DNA of 64,000 bases from Monocercomonoides exilis (lineage: Eukaryota; Preaxostyla; Oxymonadida; Polymastigidae): assembly GCA_001643675.2 (NCBI GenBank), contig LSRY02000002.1:1715501-1779500 (forward strand), in the 5' to 3' direction. The notes beneath the pieces were generated by a model. It was not told the origin of the DNA and did not search any database. It worked only from the letters and a program-made list of their open reading frames with translations. Positions within the stretch are counted from its first letter, which is position 1; every line of letters begins with the position of its first letter. This document shows, piece after piece, positions 30,095 through 40,500 of this stretch. The position numbers and the translations under genes are program-made.

Positions 30095-30358
30095 ATATGG
30101 GTGATTATTTTTGAAATCATATTTTTTTAATTAATATTTTTCGGTTTGAAAATATCACTTGAGTATCAACAAAAGAATGCAAAACATTGAAAAGGCCTTT
30201 TTAAATCATCTTCATCTTTATTTGAGCAAATACATTTGTTTTTAATACAGTTGCGACAAATAAACAAATTCAATACAATATCTCCTCATTATGACAAACA
30301 ACCTTAAAAAAATGAACACCCCGAAAAAAGTTATGATTTCAAAAATAATCACCCATAT
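30095..30358. mobile_element. short inverted-repeat element, family A, copy 3
   Basis: 264 bp with the best-preserved ends: ATATGGGTGATTATTTTTGA at the left and TCAAAAATAATCACCCATAT at the right, perfect reverse complements over 20 bases. No coding capacity. Confidence 0.7.
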
Positions 30359-31335
30359 ATTAATATCTTGTTTTGGAAAATGGAGAATATCCTAAACACA
30401 AGGAGACCTGATAAATTTCTTAAATAAAATTGGTTTTGAATTTTGCTTCCATAGTTAACACTAACCCAAATAATGCTCCATCAAACCATAAACAAATATA
30501 TTATCCATTTTATGCTTGTTTGACTAATCGAAACACTTTAACCTAATAAATAAAACTAAAAACAAATGGGACAAAATATTAGACTTCAGATATTTTCATT
30601 GAAAAAATATGCACTTTTGATTAACTTTTTCTGAACAAAAAATACAAATAAATTGGGTTCATTTTTTGAAATACCTGTGATGTCACAAAACATTATGTTT
30701 TGCAATTATTTATCCCTGATTGCAGATATGAAAATCCAATTTATTTTAAAATCTGAGAAAGATTCATAAAGTTATGAGCGAAACAACTATTTATTGCTTT
30801 GTGCAAAAAAAGCTTGAAAGTCCGTATTTTCCCCCAAATTATTATTTAACTATAAATGGATATGACCACTCATTAAAAATGAAAAATTCAATTCACCTAA
30901 GTTTTTTCAAAATCCTTTAATAAAGTTTTTATTACAAAATGCTTCAACAATATCATTTCCAATGAATTTTTTGCTGTATAGTGTATTTTTGTGTTTTACT
31001 GCAAAATTTTGAATTCCGCTATATTTTCAATTTACCGAAAAATCTTTGATTGATGGAGTTTATATCAAAATCAAAGTCGTTTGGGCAAGATCAGAAGATA
31101 TGGGAACGTCTGGAATAAGTTTGTTTCTATTTTATTTGATTTATAATTAATTATCATGCAATTATAATCTCCAAAAAAAGTGCAGAAACTGGTCAAAAAT
31201 ATAATGTTTATTTTTTGAAAAAACGTCATATACAAGTATTTATGTGTTTGCTCAAACATTCATCAAATATCTTTATCACACAGAACGTTCACAAAAACAC
31301 CTATTTGTGAACTCAACGATATATTTTCTGACGAA

Positions 31336-32345
31336 ATGGGTGCTTGGAAATGGTATTTCGAAAATGTGCTGGAAGGAGAAGCTCCAGAATGCAGATATGA
31401 TAAATGCCAAATGATATTCAAATCCGGAGGCAAATATTACAAATATTGGAAATGCGGAAAATGTGGCAAAAAATAGTCAGTTTTTTAAAACACATCTTTT
31501 GAAAATACCAAAAAACCACTGAGAAAATTTTTGATGATTGTTATATATTATTGCATCGGTATATCAGCCGCACACATTGGTAAAACTTTTTGGAATTAGT
31601 GAAAATTCAATTCATTTTTGGACGAGTGTTATTCGAGTCAGATGCACATCAATATGGAACAAAACTCAAACTGTCATAAAAGGGTCGGGAAGAATTGTGG
31701 AGATCGACGAAGCGGTTTGGAGGAGCAGAAAGTCTGGGCGAGGGAAAAAGAAGAGGAAAATTTTGATATTTGGAGCTGTGGAAAGGAAACCAGAGCGAAG
31801 TGCGGGGAAGAACTTCGTGATGATCGTACCAAATAGAAAGGCTGAGACATCAGTTCCAAAAATACGAGCAAAAATTCTTCCTGGAACTCGGATCATGAGC
31901 GATGAATGGAAGGCTTATGCCAGATTGAAAGATTATGGTTACGCTCATGATACTGTCTGTCACAAGCGAGAATTCAATAACAAAATTACACACGCCTGAA
32001 CAAACACTGTCGAAGGTCCGTGGATGAATTTACGGAAATTCTTCTAAAAAACAGGATGAAGAGAAAAGGATCTTGGTGACTATTTATCTTAATGGCTGGT
32101 CAGAAGAAATTTGCAAATTCAATTTGAGGATCTAATAAAGAAAATCGTCTTCGATTTTACAGAAAAAGAAAATGAATTGAAAGAATCTGAAAATAAAGAA
32201 AGTGACTTGGCAGAATCTGAGCTTGAATCAAATATTCCAGATGAAAGTGACATTCTTCAAATGACAGAATTTAATGAATCCCATTCCCTTGGAGCAGAGG
32301 ATTATGCAAGTGCATAGGAATTTGACCCCATGGAAGTTGATTAAT
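31336..32345 (+). pseudogene. broken Merlin-type (IS1595/ISXO2-like) transposase, copy 2
   Basis: A zinc-binding start is seen at 31336-31470 (ECRYDKCQ with YWKCGKCGKK, four Cys), followed by a stop. The DDE domain lies in the frame 31538-31999: GRIVEIDEAVWRSRK (first Asp), ILIFGAVERK, MIVPNRKAETSVPKIRAKIL, PGTRIMSDEWKAY (second Asp), then HDTVCHKREFNN. A TGA at 31997-31999 and another stop near 32046 interrupt the following NTVEGPWMNLRKF box that carries the catalytic Glu. An acidic C-terminal tail runs to about 32317. The motif order is that of ISXO2/Merlin transposases. Several stops and one frameshift make it inactive. Confidence 0.75.
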
Positions 32346-32847
32346 TATTTATTTTTTAAAATTCTTATTAAAGAAAATTCATTCACACATTTTCCCCTCA
32401 ATTTATTATTTTTTTGTTTTTGACTTTTTTGTCAACTTCCGCACATCTCTGATGCATGAAAACATGACATCAGTTAACAACATTGCTCATATATTAATTT
32501 CACAGAAAATTTGCCATTCCCATATAATGCAGTCTTGCCGTCGTTTGTTGAATTTCTTTTCACCAATGAAAATTTTGAAATAGTTTATTAGTATCTTTTT
32601 CAATGAATATCACATGATTTTTTAAAAAAGTGTATTTTGTTTCACAAATAATTTTTTTGCAACTGTTGAATCTTCATGATAAAACAATCACCATTATTCA
32701 ATGATTATTATTGTTTGCACGATTTCTTGAACATAAACTTTAGTTAATAAAAATCATCCGTTCCCAACATAAATATTTTTTGATGCTTTTATTGATAAAC
32801 AATTTTATTTTGCAATTATCAACAAAGTTAGACTAATAATTTTTAAA
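32346..32847. other. intergenic
   Basis: AT-rich spacer between the transposase remnant and the next gene. I see no gene, repeat or RNA in it. Confidence 0.5.
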
Positions 32848-35190
32848 ATGCACAATAATAGCCATTTTTATAAGAAGATGAAAAAATCAATATCTTGCTC
32901 AAGTGAAATATTACCTGCACGTTGCAAGCCTACATCATCTTATTCTGATTATAACAGTATTTCAAGATCACATTTCAACCAAGTCCCAGCACCTTTAAAA
33001 TGCTCTGAATGCTCATCTCTTCCATTTATTTTAAATATCGAAAAGGCAAGTCCCCAAACAAGCAATATTCTTCCATATTCAGGAGTTGTTCCATCTTCGA
33101 CATTGTTAAAATATATTTCCTTACAAGAAAAATCATTGTCCTTTACATCTGCTGATGAACATACGCAAAAATTAACTAATATTACATCATCTTTACAATT
33201 TTTAAACCAAATTAAAAAATGTGAAACATCAGAAGAAAGGAAAACATCTAACAAAAGCCACAACAACAAAATACAGGATATAAATGTAAAAGATGAAATC
33301 AAAATAGATGAAAATTGTGAATATTCAGGGGATCAAGATGTTGTTATTGGGGAATCACAATCATATTTCAGATTATTTGATGAATTAAAACATCAATTTG
33401 AACTTCAACAAATACATGAACAAAAAAGTTGTCACAACAATACACACTGCAAGATCAATTTTAATAAGAGAAACAGAGATATTCTGGATCAGTCATTGAA
33501 AAAAAACCTTCAATGCTTATCTAATCAAAATTTAAAAATTTCAAATGCATTGGATCCTTCTCTTCATTTATCGGAATCATTCAACCCTTTATATTTAAGT
33601 TCGGAAACACTTTTTTTTAAACAAGAGATTGATGATATTCCCCTTATTAACGAAGGCTCAGATTCATCGATTTTTCTTTCGGCAGAGGCGTTGGATGATC
33701 ATTTGCTCGAAGGGATAATAAAATGGCAACCGACTCCTCAACAACAACAAGCATTTTGCGCTACTTTAGAATTTGAACATGATGGAAGAAAAACCTCGAA
33801 GATTGCAGTGGATTTAAAAGAGAAAATGATTAAGCAATGGTTAGCTGCTGATGCCGAGTGGAAGAGATCAACGATGGGAATGCAAAACAATTCAAGGATT
33901 GATGTTTTACCATCTTTAACTTTTGATTCAAACGAGCTGAATCCATTGCAACCAACTTACATTGTAATTCATACAGCTTTAAATGAACAGGAGCTCAAGG
34001 ATGGCACACAACTTCATCATCATCTTAGTTCTCAGCAGAAATTAACAAGCAAAAGAAGAATGGAAATCAAACGTCAGATAGAACAAGCAAAGCAATATCA
34101 AAAATTATTCGATGTGTGGATACGAAAAGAATGGATTGAAAACGAAGAGGAGAAAATGATGTGGGACAAAGCAGAGGAAAAGCAAGAACGAGGCAAGATT
34201 CAACATGAAGAGAATATTGACAAATGGGCTTTTGGAGAGTTAACATTAGAAGAGTTAGAGAAACAGCTCGCAGATACGACGGAAGGAGAAGCAGGATCTG
34301 GAGAAGACCTTCAACTGCTTTTGAAACAAATAAAAATTAAACAAAAGGAAATGGAAAGACAGAAACAATTGACAGAATTGAGCGATTGGCAGAGAGTGCG
34401 AGTGATATTTGCCAAAGAAAATGAAAAAGAAAAGAAGAAAGAAGAAAGAACAAATCGGGCATTGTTAGAGAAAAGCGAAGAAATGAACAAAGACAATTCG
34501 CTTAGAAAGGATGCAGATGAAGTTATTCAGGAACCAAATGAAGAAAAAGAAATACATTACGAACAAGTGTCTGCACATTCTGCTGTTCAGCATTCGAACA
34601 CAAAGATTTATGATTTTGGTGATTTATTTATTGGATCTTCTTTACTATCACCTTTTGATCGCACTAATTCATCTTCACATTCTGTTTCAAACAAACCTCC
34701 ATTTGAGCTCTCAATATTGCATTCAACACCAACTTCTAATCATTTTGCACCAGCGGTTACTCAAAGAAATTTTATTTCTGGCTTTCGTGATGACTGTTCG
34801 CTGCAACAAAGGAAAATGCCTCATTATGTCCATTTTCAGTCAGCTTCTTCTTTGTCTCATGATTCTCTAAATTACAATTTTTCAGATCCTTTTAATGTTG
34901 TCTCATATGCGCAATCTTCTTTTTATTCAATTGATCCAATTTGTATCAATACTGATCTTTGCGAAATTGATAACTTCACAACGGAATCGGCTGTATTAGA
35001 TACAGATGAATATTTAAAGAGATTCAATGATCCATTCTACAACCCCCGACTGATGAAAAAATTACGTCATTGGGGTAAAAAAACAAACCAGGTTGCAAGG
35101 CAGATGGAAGTGCTAATATCAGAGATGGAAAACATTGCACCAATAATATTTCCTTTTTGTTTGAAAAGAAAATATCAAAGAAAAAGATAA
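32848..35190 (+). CDS. unrecognised 780-residue protein with charged coiled-coil centre
   Basis: Single intact frame. The N-terminal 300 residues are Asn/Ser/Gln-rich and look disordered. A compact segment at about 290-340 (KWQPTPQQQQAFCATLEFEHD, DLKEKMIKQWLAADAEWKRS) may be a small domain. Residues about 400-580 are strongly charged helices with heptad character (RRMEIKRQIEQAKQYQKLF, EKEKKKEERTNRALLEKSEE). A Ser-rich linker follows, and a conserved-looking basic C-terminus (DPFYNPRLMKKLRHWGKK) ends the protein. There is no signal peptide or membrane segment. I know no family; a cytoskeletal or scaffold role is possible from composition only. Confidence 0.75.
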   Translation: MHNNSHFYKKMKKSISCSSEILPARCKPTSSYSDYNSISRSHFNQVPAPLKCSECSSLPFILNIEKASPQTSNILPYSGVVPSSTLLKYISLQEKSLSFTSADEHTQKLTNITSSLQFLNQIKKCETSEERKTSNKSHNNKIQDINVKDEIKIDENCEYSGDQDVVIGESQSYFRLFDELKHQFELQQIHEQKSCHNNTHCKINFNKRNRDILDQSLKKNLQCLSNQNLKISNALDPSLHLSESFNPLYLSSETLFFKQEIDDIPLINEGSDSSIFLSAEALDDHLLEGIIKWQPTPQQQQAFCATLEFEHDGRKTSKIAVDLKEKMIKQWLAADAEWKRSTMGMQNNSRIDVLPSLTFDSNELNPLQPTYIVIHTALNEQELKDGTQLHHHLSSQQKLTSKRRMEIKRQIEQAKQYQKLFDVWIRKEWIENEEEKMMWDKAEEKQERGKIQHEENIDKWAFGELTLEELEKQLADTTEGEAGSGEDLQLLLKQIKIKQKEMERQKQLTELSDWQRVRVIFAKENEKEKKKEERTNRALLEKSEEMNKDNSLRKDADEVIQEPNEEKEIHYEQVSAHSAVQHSNTKIYDFGDLFIGSSLLSPFDRTNSSSHSVSNKPPFELSILHSTPTSNHFAPAVTQRNFISGFRDDCSLQQRKMPHYVHFQSASSLSHDSLNYNFSDPFNVVSYAQSSFYSIDPICINTDLCEIDNFTTESAVLDTDEYLKRFNDPFYNPRLMKKLRHWGKKTNQVARQMEVLISEMENIAPIIFPFCLKRKYQRKR

Positions 35191-35863
35191 AATTGTACAA
35201 ATCAATGTTGAATGAGTACAAATTCTGATAATTTATTTTTACATTGTTGTGAAAGTTTATTTTTATTCATTTCTTATTGAGTTTTTTTCAATGTTTAACA
35301 ATGAAGAATTCACTCAAATTTTGAGAATAAGTTGATACTTTTTGATATGTATTACTTAATCAACCACAATAATAAAGCAGTGCATTTTATAATAATCTGA
35401 CGTTTTATCGAAAGATGATAATTTTTGTTTCATAAATTCTGGCGAGATACATTTATTTTTCTGAAGAAGAATATGCTCTTAGACCAAAATGAATTAAAGA
35501 AAGAACGAAAAAATACTATGAAAGCCGATGCAAAGGACAGGAAATGTTTGTATTATTGGGAAATATACTCTCACAAAAGAGTTGATATGATAAAAAAGCA
35601 GAAGTTAGACATTGTATTTGAAAAATGAAAGATGAATACAAGAGATTGAGGAAAGATGAAAAAAAAAGTGAACCATCCAAATAAAAAAGAAATGAGATTT
35701 ATTTATGAAATAATCAATCGAAATATAATACAGAAATATTTAATAATATAAAATAAAGAAGATGACAAAAAGAGACCTAAAATATTCTTTGAAAATAAAT
35801 TCATTTTGATAGAAATTCTTTGGGAAAAGATAATAGAAAAATATTATTTCCAAGAGATAATTG
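35191..35863. other. intergenic, convergent 3' ends
   Basis: AT-rich spacer between a plus-strand gene and the minus-strand SNARE gene. A short open stretch at 35425-35628 looks like chance in A-rich DNA. Nothing else is seen. Confidence 0.5.
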
Positions 35864-36895
35864 TCATTGCCCTTCTTTTCCAGCGTTTTTCTTGTCTATT
35901 GCATCTTTAACAATGAAGAATATGATGAGTGCAATAAGTGCAATTATAACGATAATAATCATAATGATAATAAATGAGTTTTGCTTAGCTCTTATCTGCA
36001 TTCTCCTGAGTAGTCCCGCGCCTTGTCCAAGATCTCCAGAGATATCGGAATTCTATAGAAAAAGAAGCCATATTTCAATTATTCGATTCAAAAAGAGATA
36101 AGACATCAATTTAATCTGCATGTAGAAAAAGAAAATGCAAACATGTTCGCCAATTGAATGAAGAGTACTTTTCTGCTTATCAAGCTCAGATAGAATCCCT
36201 GTTGCCGTATCTTCAGTACCTGTAGCAACCAAAATTGTATCATCAAGAATATCCGTTCCTTTTGAAAGATCCGAAGTTACTTTTCTCATTCTTTCCATTC
36301 CGTCCAAATCTCCCATCTTTAATGTCAAAAGTTAATGATGAAAAATAATTTGCAACAACAAACCTCAACGCCTTGACCTGCGTTTCCAAGTAAATTTTTT
36401 CTCATCGCATCATTATCCGCAACCATCCGGGCTGATTGACTTTTTATTTAATAAGATTGAAATGAGTATTAAACAATAATTATATTCTTAGCTTAAGACA
36501 ATATTACCTTGATGATGTACGCAACTTTTGAACGCGAGCTTGGTATCCTTTTATTTTTCCTTCACCAGCTTGTCTGCTGTCAAGAGGCATTTCATGAATT
36601 AACGATTTTAATGAAATGATCTATTGATGAATGAAATATTCGGAATTCCACCAAAATAAGTGAAAATTTTTATAAAAATTCATATTTAGTTTGCAATGAG
36701 TTAAAAATCCTTTCCATATATTGAACAAACCATTTTATCCGCATCGCAAAGTTGTGAATTGATTTGTGAAATAATGTTTTGTCGGTCTTCTCCAGTTGAA
36801 GTCGATATGTCTTTAATTAAATCTTCAACCTGACTAAAAGCACTTTCAATTCCTTTTTCATATAAATTCCAATCTGATTGAGCCGATGAAAACAT
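35864..36895 (-). CDS. VTI1: Vti1-like Qb-SNARE, five exons
   Basis: Spliced product of 238 residues. Exons on the minus strand: 36895-36731, 36620-36508, 36439-36364, 36316-36143, 36052-35864; phases agree throughout. Vti1 SNAREs drive fusion among Golgi, endosomes and lysosome-like compartments. The N-terminal helical bundle is seen (WNLYEKGIESAFSQVEDLI, then EMPLDSRQAGEGKIKGYQAR, matching the family's ELP-x2-SR region). The SNARE motif covers about residues 140-200, with the candidate zero-layer Gln in LSELDKQKSTL. A single C-terminal transmembrane anchor follows (SFIIIMIIIVIIALIALIIF) with a short Lys-rich end. Another Qb family such as GOSR1/2 is less likely. Confidence 0.82.
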
Positions 36896-37529
36896 AATAT
36901 TGATATTTACTATGTTTCTTTAAAAATTTTATTATGCAATTTTTATATTTTAAACCAAATTCTTAACAAACAGAATGAGTTTTAATTCGAGGATGCAATA
37001 ATGATGAAATATTCAAAAGTTTATCAATGATTTTATTACGTTCTAGATCATATATTGAGTTTTTGGTTCTTCGACAATAATCGAGAATGAGGCGGCTATG
37101 GACAGACTTCACAGCGGGAAACTCTTACTCGCAGCTGCCTACATTTGAGACAAATCTACACAAAGTAGATGGAATTTTAAATCCGTGTGATTGCAGATTT
37201 ATCGTTTTTATTTGATTCTTAAATTTATATTTTTTTAAGTTTATTTTCTGTTCTGATGCCTTTGAAAACGGTTTGCATTTGAAGCGAATTTATATGATTT
37301 TCCAAATATCTTTATTATTTCATTCATAATTTATAGTCAAAGCCAACATCCTTTTTTTTATGTTTATTTATGCTCATATTAACAACACTTGAATTTTGCG
37401 ACACCCCAGCTCGTTTTAGCAAATATCCTTTTTTGAATCCTGTTATGAAGGATTATCACCTTTTTTTAAAGTGTGGATATTGCATTAATATGTTGATTTG
37501 TTATATTTTCTTTTAACAGCTATATAAGC
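36896..37529. other. divergent intergenic region with a structured GC-rich island
   Basis: Region between the diverging SNARE and TmcB-like genes, presumably carrying both promoters. It is AT-rich except for 37085-37200, which holds stacked inverted repeats (see the ncRNA candidate). No coding frame is convincing. Confidence 0.5.
37091..37170. ncRNA. candidate small structured RNA
   Basis: In AT-rich spacer, a GC-rich island folds well on paper. GGCGGCT (37091-37097) pairs with AGCTGCC (37133-37139). Inside, GCGGG (37114-37118) pairs with CTCGC (37128-37132). Next to it ATCTAC (37154-37159) pairs with GTAGAT (37165-37170) around a 5-nt loop. I could not match it to a tRNA, a spliceosomal RNA or SRP RNA. 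The strand is unknown. Confidence 0.25.
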
Positions 37530-40500
37530 ATGTCAGCAGCATCAAAAACCGAAGCCAGACTATTAATTTTTTTTATTATTGGATCTTCGATAGAATTTTT
37601 AGGGGATGCAATTATTGTAATTTTGACGTTCGTATTGAGAAAACTTAGAAACCCTCCACAAATTTTCTACAAATTTATGCAATATTTTGCTGCTATTGTG
37701 AGTACTGTATTGTACCTACCACTTTGCAATATTTATCTATCTCCGCTTCTTTGCAAAACTCATTTCATAAACTCCAACCAACCTGATCTTGATTGTGGAA
37801 GATTTTATAGCACACCACTGATTATTGTTTCATTGATATTTTTTTCGTTACATTTGCTTCTATCACTGTTTCATCATTTGTTTATTTTTGATTTTGAGTT
37901 TAAACAATATCCGGAATCGTTATTTTCTTCTCAGACTGGATCTGTTGGAATACTTTATGTATTGATTTCTACAATAATTTCAATTGTTACTCTCTTGCTT
38001 CCTAAACACGACATAATTGTATGTTGTATTGCAATAGGATTGTTTCTTTGCTTGGCAGTGTTTGTAATCTTGGCACAGCCTATGTTTAATTCATATGGCA
38101 ATGCCTCAATCGCTGCATGTGCTGTTTTTCCAATCCCACTTCATGTCTTTTACATCTTCTTCTCGATGTTCATACAAAGCGATCCAACATCCACTGACTC
38201 CCGTATTTCCGGCTATGTGTTTCACCAGCGCAACAGCTCTTTCGTATCTCTCTCATTCATCGCCCTGAACATTTTCAGCGGGGCTGCTGTGGGAATGCTG
38301 TTCTTCTATTTCTCCCTGAAGCGCTCGTGGTCTCTGTGGGCAATGAGAGAAAAGGACCCTGTCCCGCGGCTCTACAACAAAGGCGCGAAGAGGAAGCTCT
38401 TCAGATACAAGAGCCACGTGAAGGGCTCGCGGTCCAACAGAAAGCAGAAAAGCCTTTCAGAACACAAGATCAACCAGATGGACATTGCCCGCTCAACTTC
38501 GCAGTCGTCCGTCTCAATCAAGAAGAAGCCGACACTCTTCATTCACCCGCCGTCAGTGCAGGCTGCGCACCCAGCGCAGTTCACTCCTGCGTCTGTACAA
38601 GGAGTTCTATTTCCCATTCCACCCACACACCCCACCTCAGGATTAACCTCATCATCATCATCATCATCATCATCATCTTCTTCTTCTTCTTCTTCCTCTT
38701 CCATTTCACCAACATTCTGCACAGCATCCTCACCTTCATCTCAAACACATCACCAGCACATTTCACTGAAAGGAGTTTCACCAACATCATCAGTTCATTC
38801 AACTTCAACTTCACCAACACCTTCTCAGCCATTTCATCCTCTCAATCCAAACTCTTCTTTCTCAGTTTCTCCGTCTCCTGTTCCTCTGACCCCTGCCTCC
38901 TCACTCACATTGCCGTTTTCCAGTTCATTTTCTCCGCCTTCTCCGATCCCTTCTCCCACAACTCCTCCTCCCCATCCTTTCCCTCACTCGCTCTCCACCC
39001 ACTCGTCAGTCACACAAGGCTACACTTACGCCGTCTTTCCATGTCAGCAGTCTTCTTCTTGGCCTTCTTCCTCCTCTTCATCAACACTATCGTCCTCTTC
39101 TAACACGTCATCACACAGTCTCCACGCACAAATACAGACAGCTTCATCCAGCTGCCTCATCGCCTCTCCATCCTCCCCCACCTCTGCCATGTCTTCCAAT
39201 TCGTCTGCCTCCCTCTCCTTTGGCAATGGCCGCATCCTGCCCAAGTTCACCTCTCCGTTCCGAGCTGCGACTGCCATCCGCTTTCTTGCTGTGCGTTCTC
39301 TGCGGAAGCGTGCCGAGTGCATGGCACTGGCTGAGGCCATTCTGCGGGACGGGCTGATGCGCACTCCAAACAGCTCGGGCCTGTGGCTCACGGCCGCGCT
39401 GTACCACCACTCCTTCACGAAGAACAGCCGGCAGGTGATCATGTGCATCCAGCGGATGAGGACAGCGGCGCCGTCGCTGCCAGAGAAGTGGGTGGGGTTT
39501 CTGCTACTGCTGGAGGCAGAAAAGACGATCAATGCGGACAGACTGAAACTGATAAGTGAGCAGAAAGGGCAGGCGTCGAGAGACTATCTGATGAAGAACG
39601 AGCTCGACCGGGCGAAGCAGGAGTCGATGATTGCGAAGGAGCAGCTGGGCAAGCTGTGGAGCATGATGCTGAAGGAGCACATGGACGTGGCGAAGTCGGT
39701 GCTTCTGCTGGAGTCGATCATCGAGCGAGACAAACAGGCAACTGGGATCTATCTGGGCTTACTAAAGGACCATCCACAGAGTGTTCGTGTGTTGCGTGGC
39801 TTTGCAGTGCATCTGCGGGACGTGTGTCGAGAAGACGATGCAGCGCGGATGCTGTTCATTCAGGCGAACCAGATTGAAGAGGAGGCGCTGAATGCATTCA
39901 CACTGAACGGTGCGGAGAGCGAAAGCTGCATTGGCAGCAGAGTGCAGAAGTCGATCCATTCAGATGGCATCTCGTTTCTGCTGGAGACATCAGAGGCGAA
40001 GCAGAAATCGCTGACGGAAAAGCTGACGGTGAAGAGAACAAGAGCACAGCAGCACAAGAGCAGTGTGCAGGACCACATGTTTATGATAGACAACACGCAG
40101 CGCATTCTTCCTTACTTCAAGTACTTCATCTGGGTGACATCTGTGATTCTTGTGCTGTCAGCGTCCATTGTGTTCATCATCACTGTAATCATCTTCTCAG
40201 ACGCTGTGTCAACTGTCGAGCTTACGATGAACCAGTCGCGGCTGATGGTTGCTGCTTTCGACGTGTCACACTATCTGAAGCTGTACAACGTGGCCCTGTC
40301 GAACAGCTCAGACATCGCTGCGCGCTTCTATGCGAACGACTCTGGATTCATTCTGGAGTCGCTCAAGGAGTTCAAGCGGGAGATTGGGGAGCAGATGCTC
40401 AATCTCGACAGGAAGCTGAGCAAAGACGAGCAGCGGGTGCTGTGGGAGGAGCAGGTGCTGGACATCACAGTGCCGCATGTACCGCAGCGGCTGGTGAAGG

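Larger units (their letters stand above)
26000..31320. other. long AT-rich gene-poor region, repeat-dense
   Basis: No intact gene is seen. It contains at least one 497-bp inverted-repeat element, a degraded and two good family A elements, two family B elements, and a broken Merlin-type transposase. Homopolymer runs occur at about 28600-28640 and 29410-29442. The remaining sequence shows nothing I can assign. Confidence 0.55.

Noticed and set aside
38649-38702. Serine run as a frameshift or assembly error
   Set aside because: The reading frame is continuous across the repeat and the unit is a trinucleotide, so it is an ordinary coding microsatellite.
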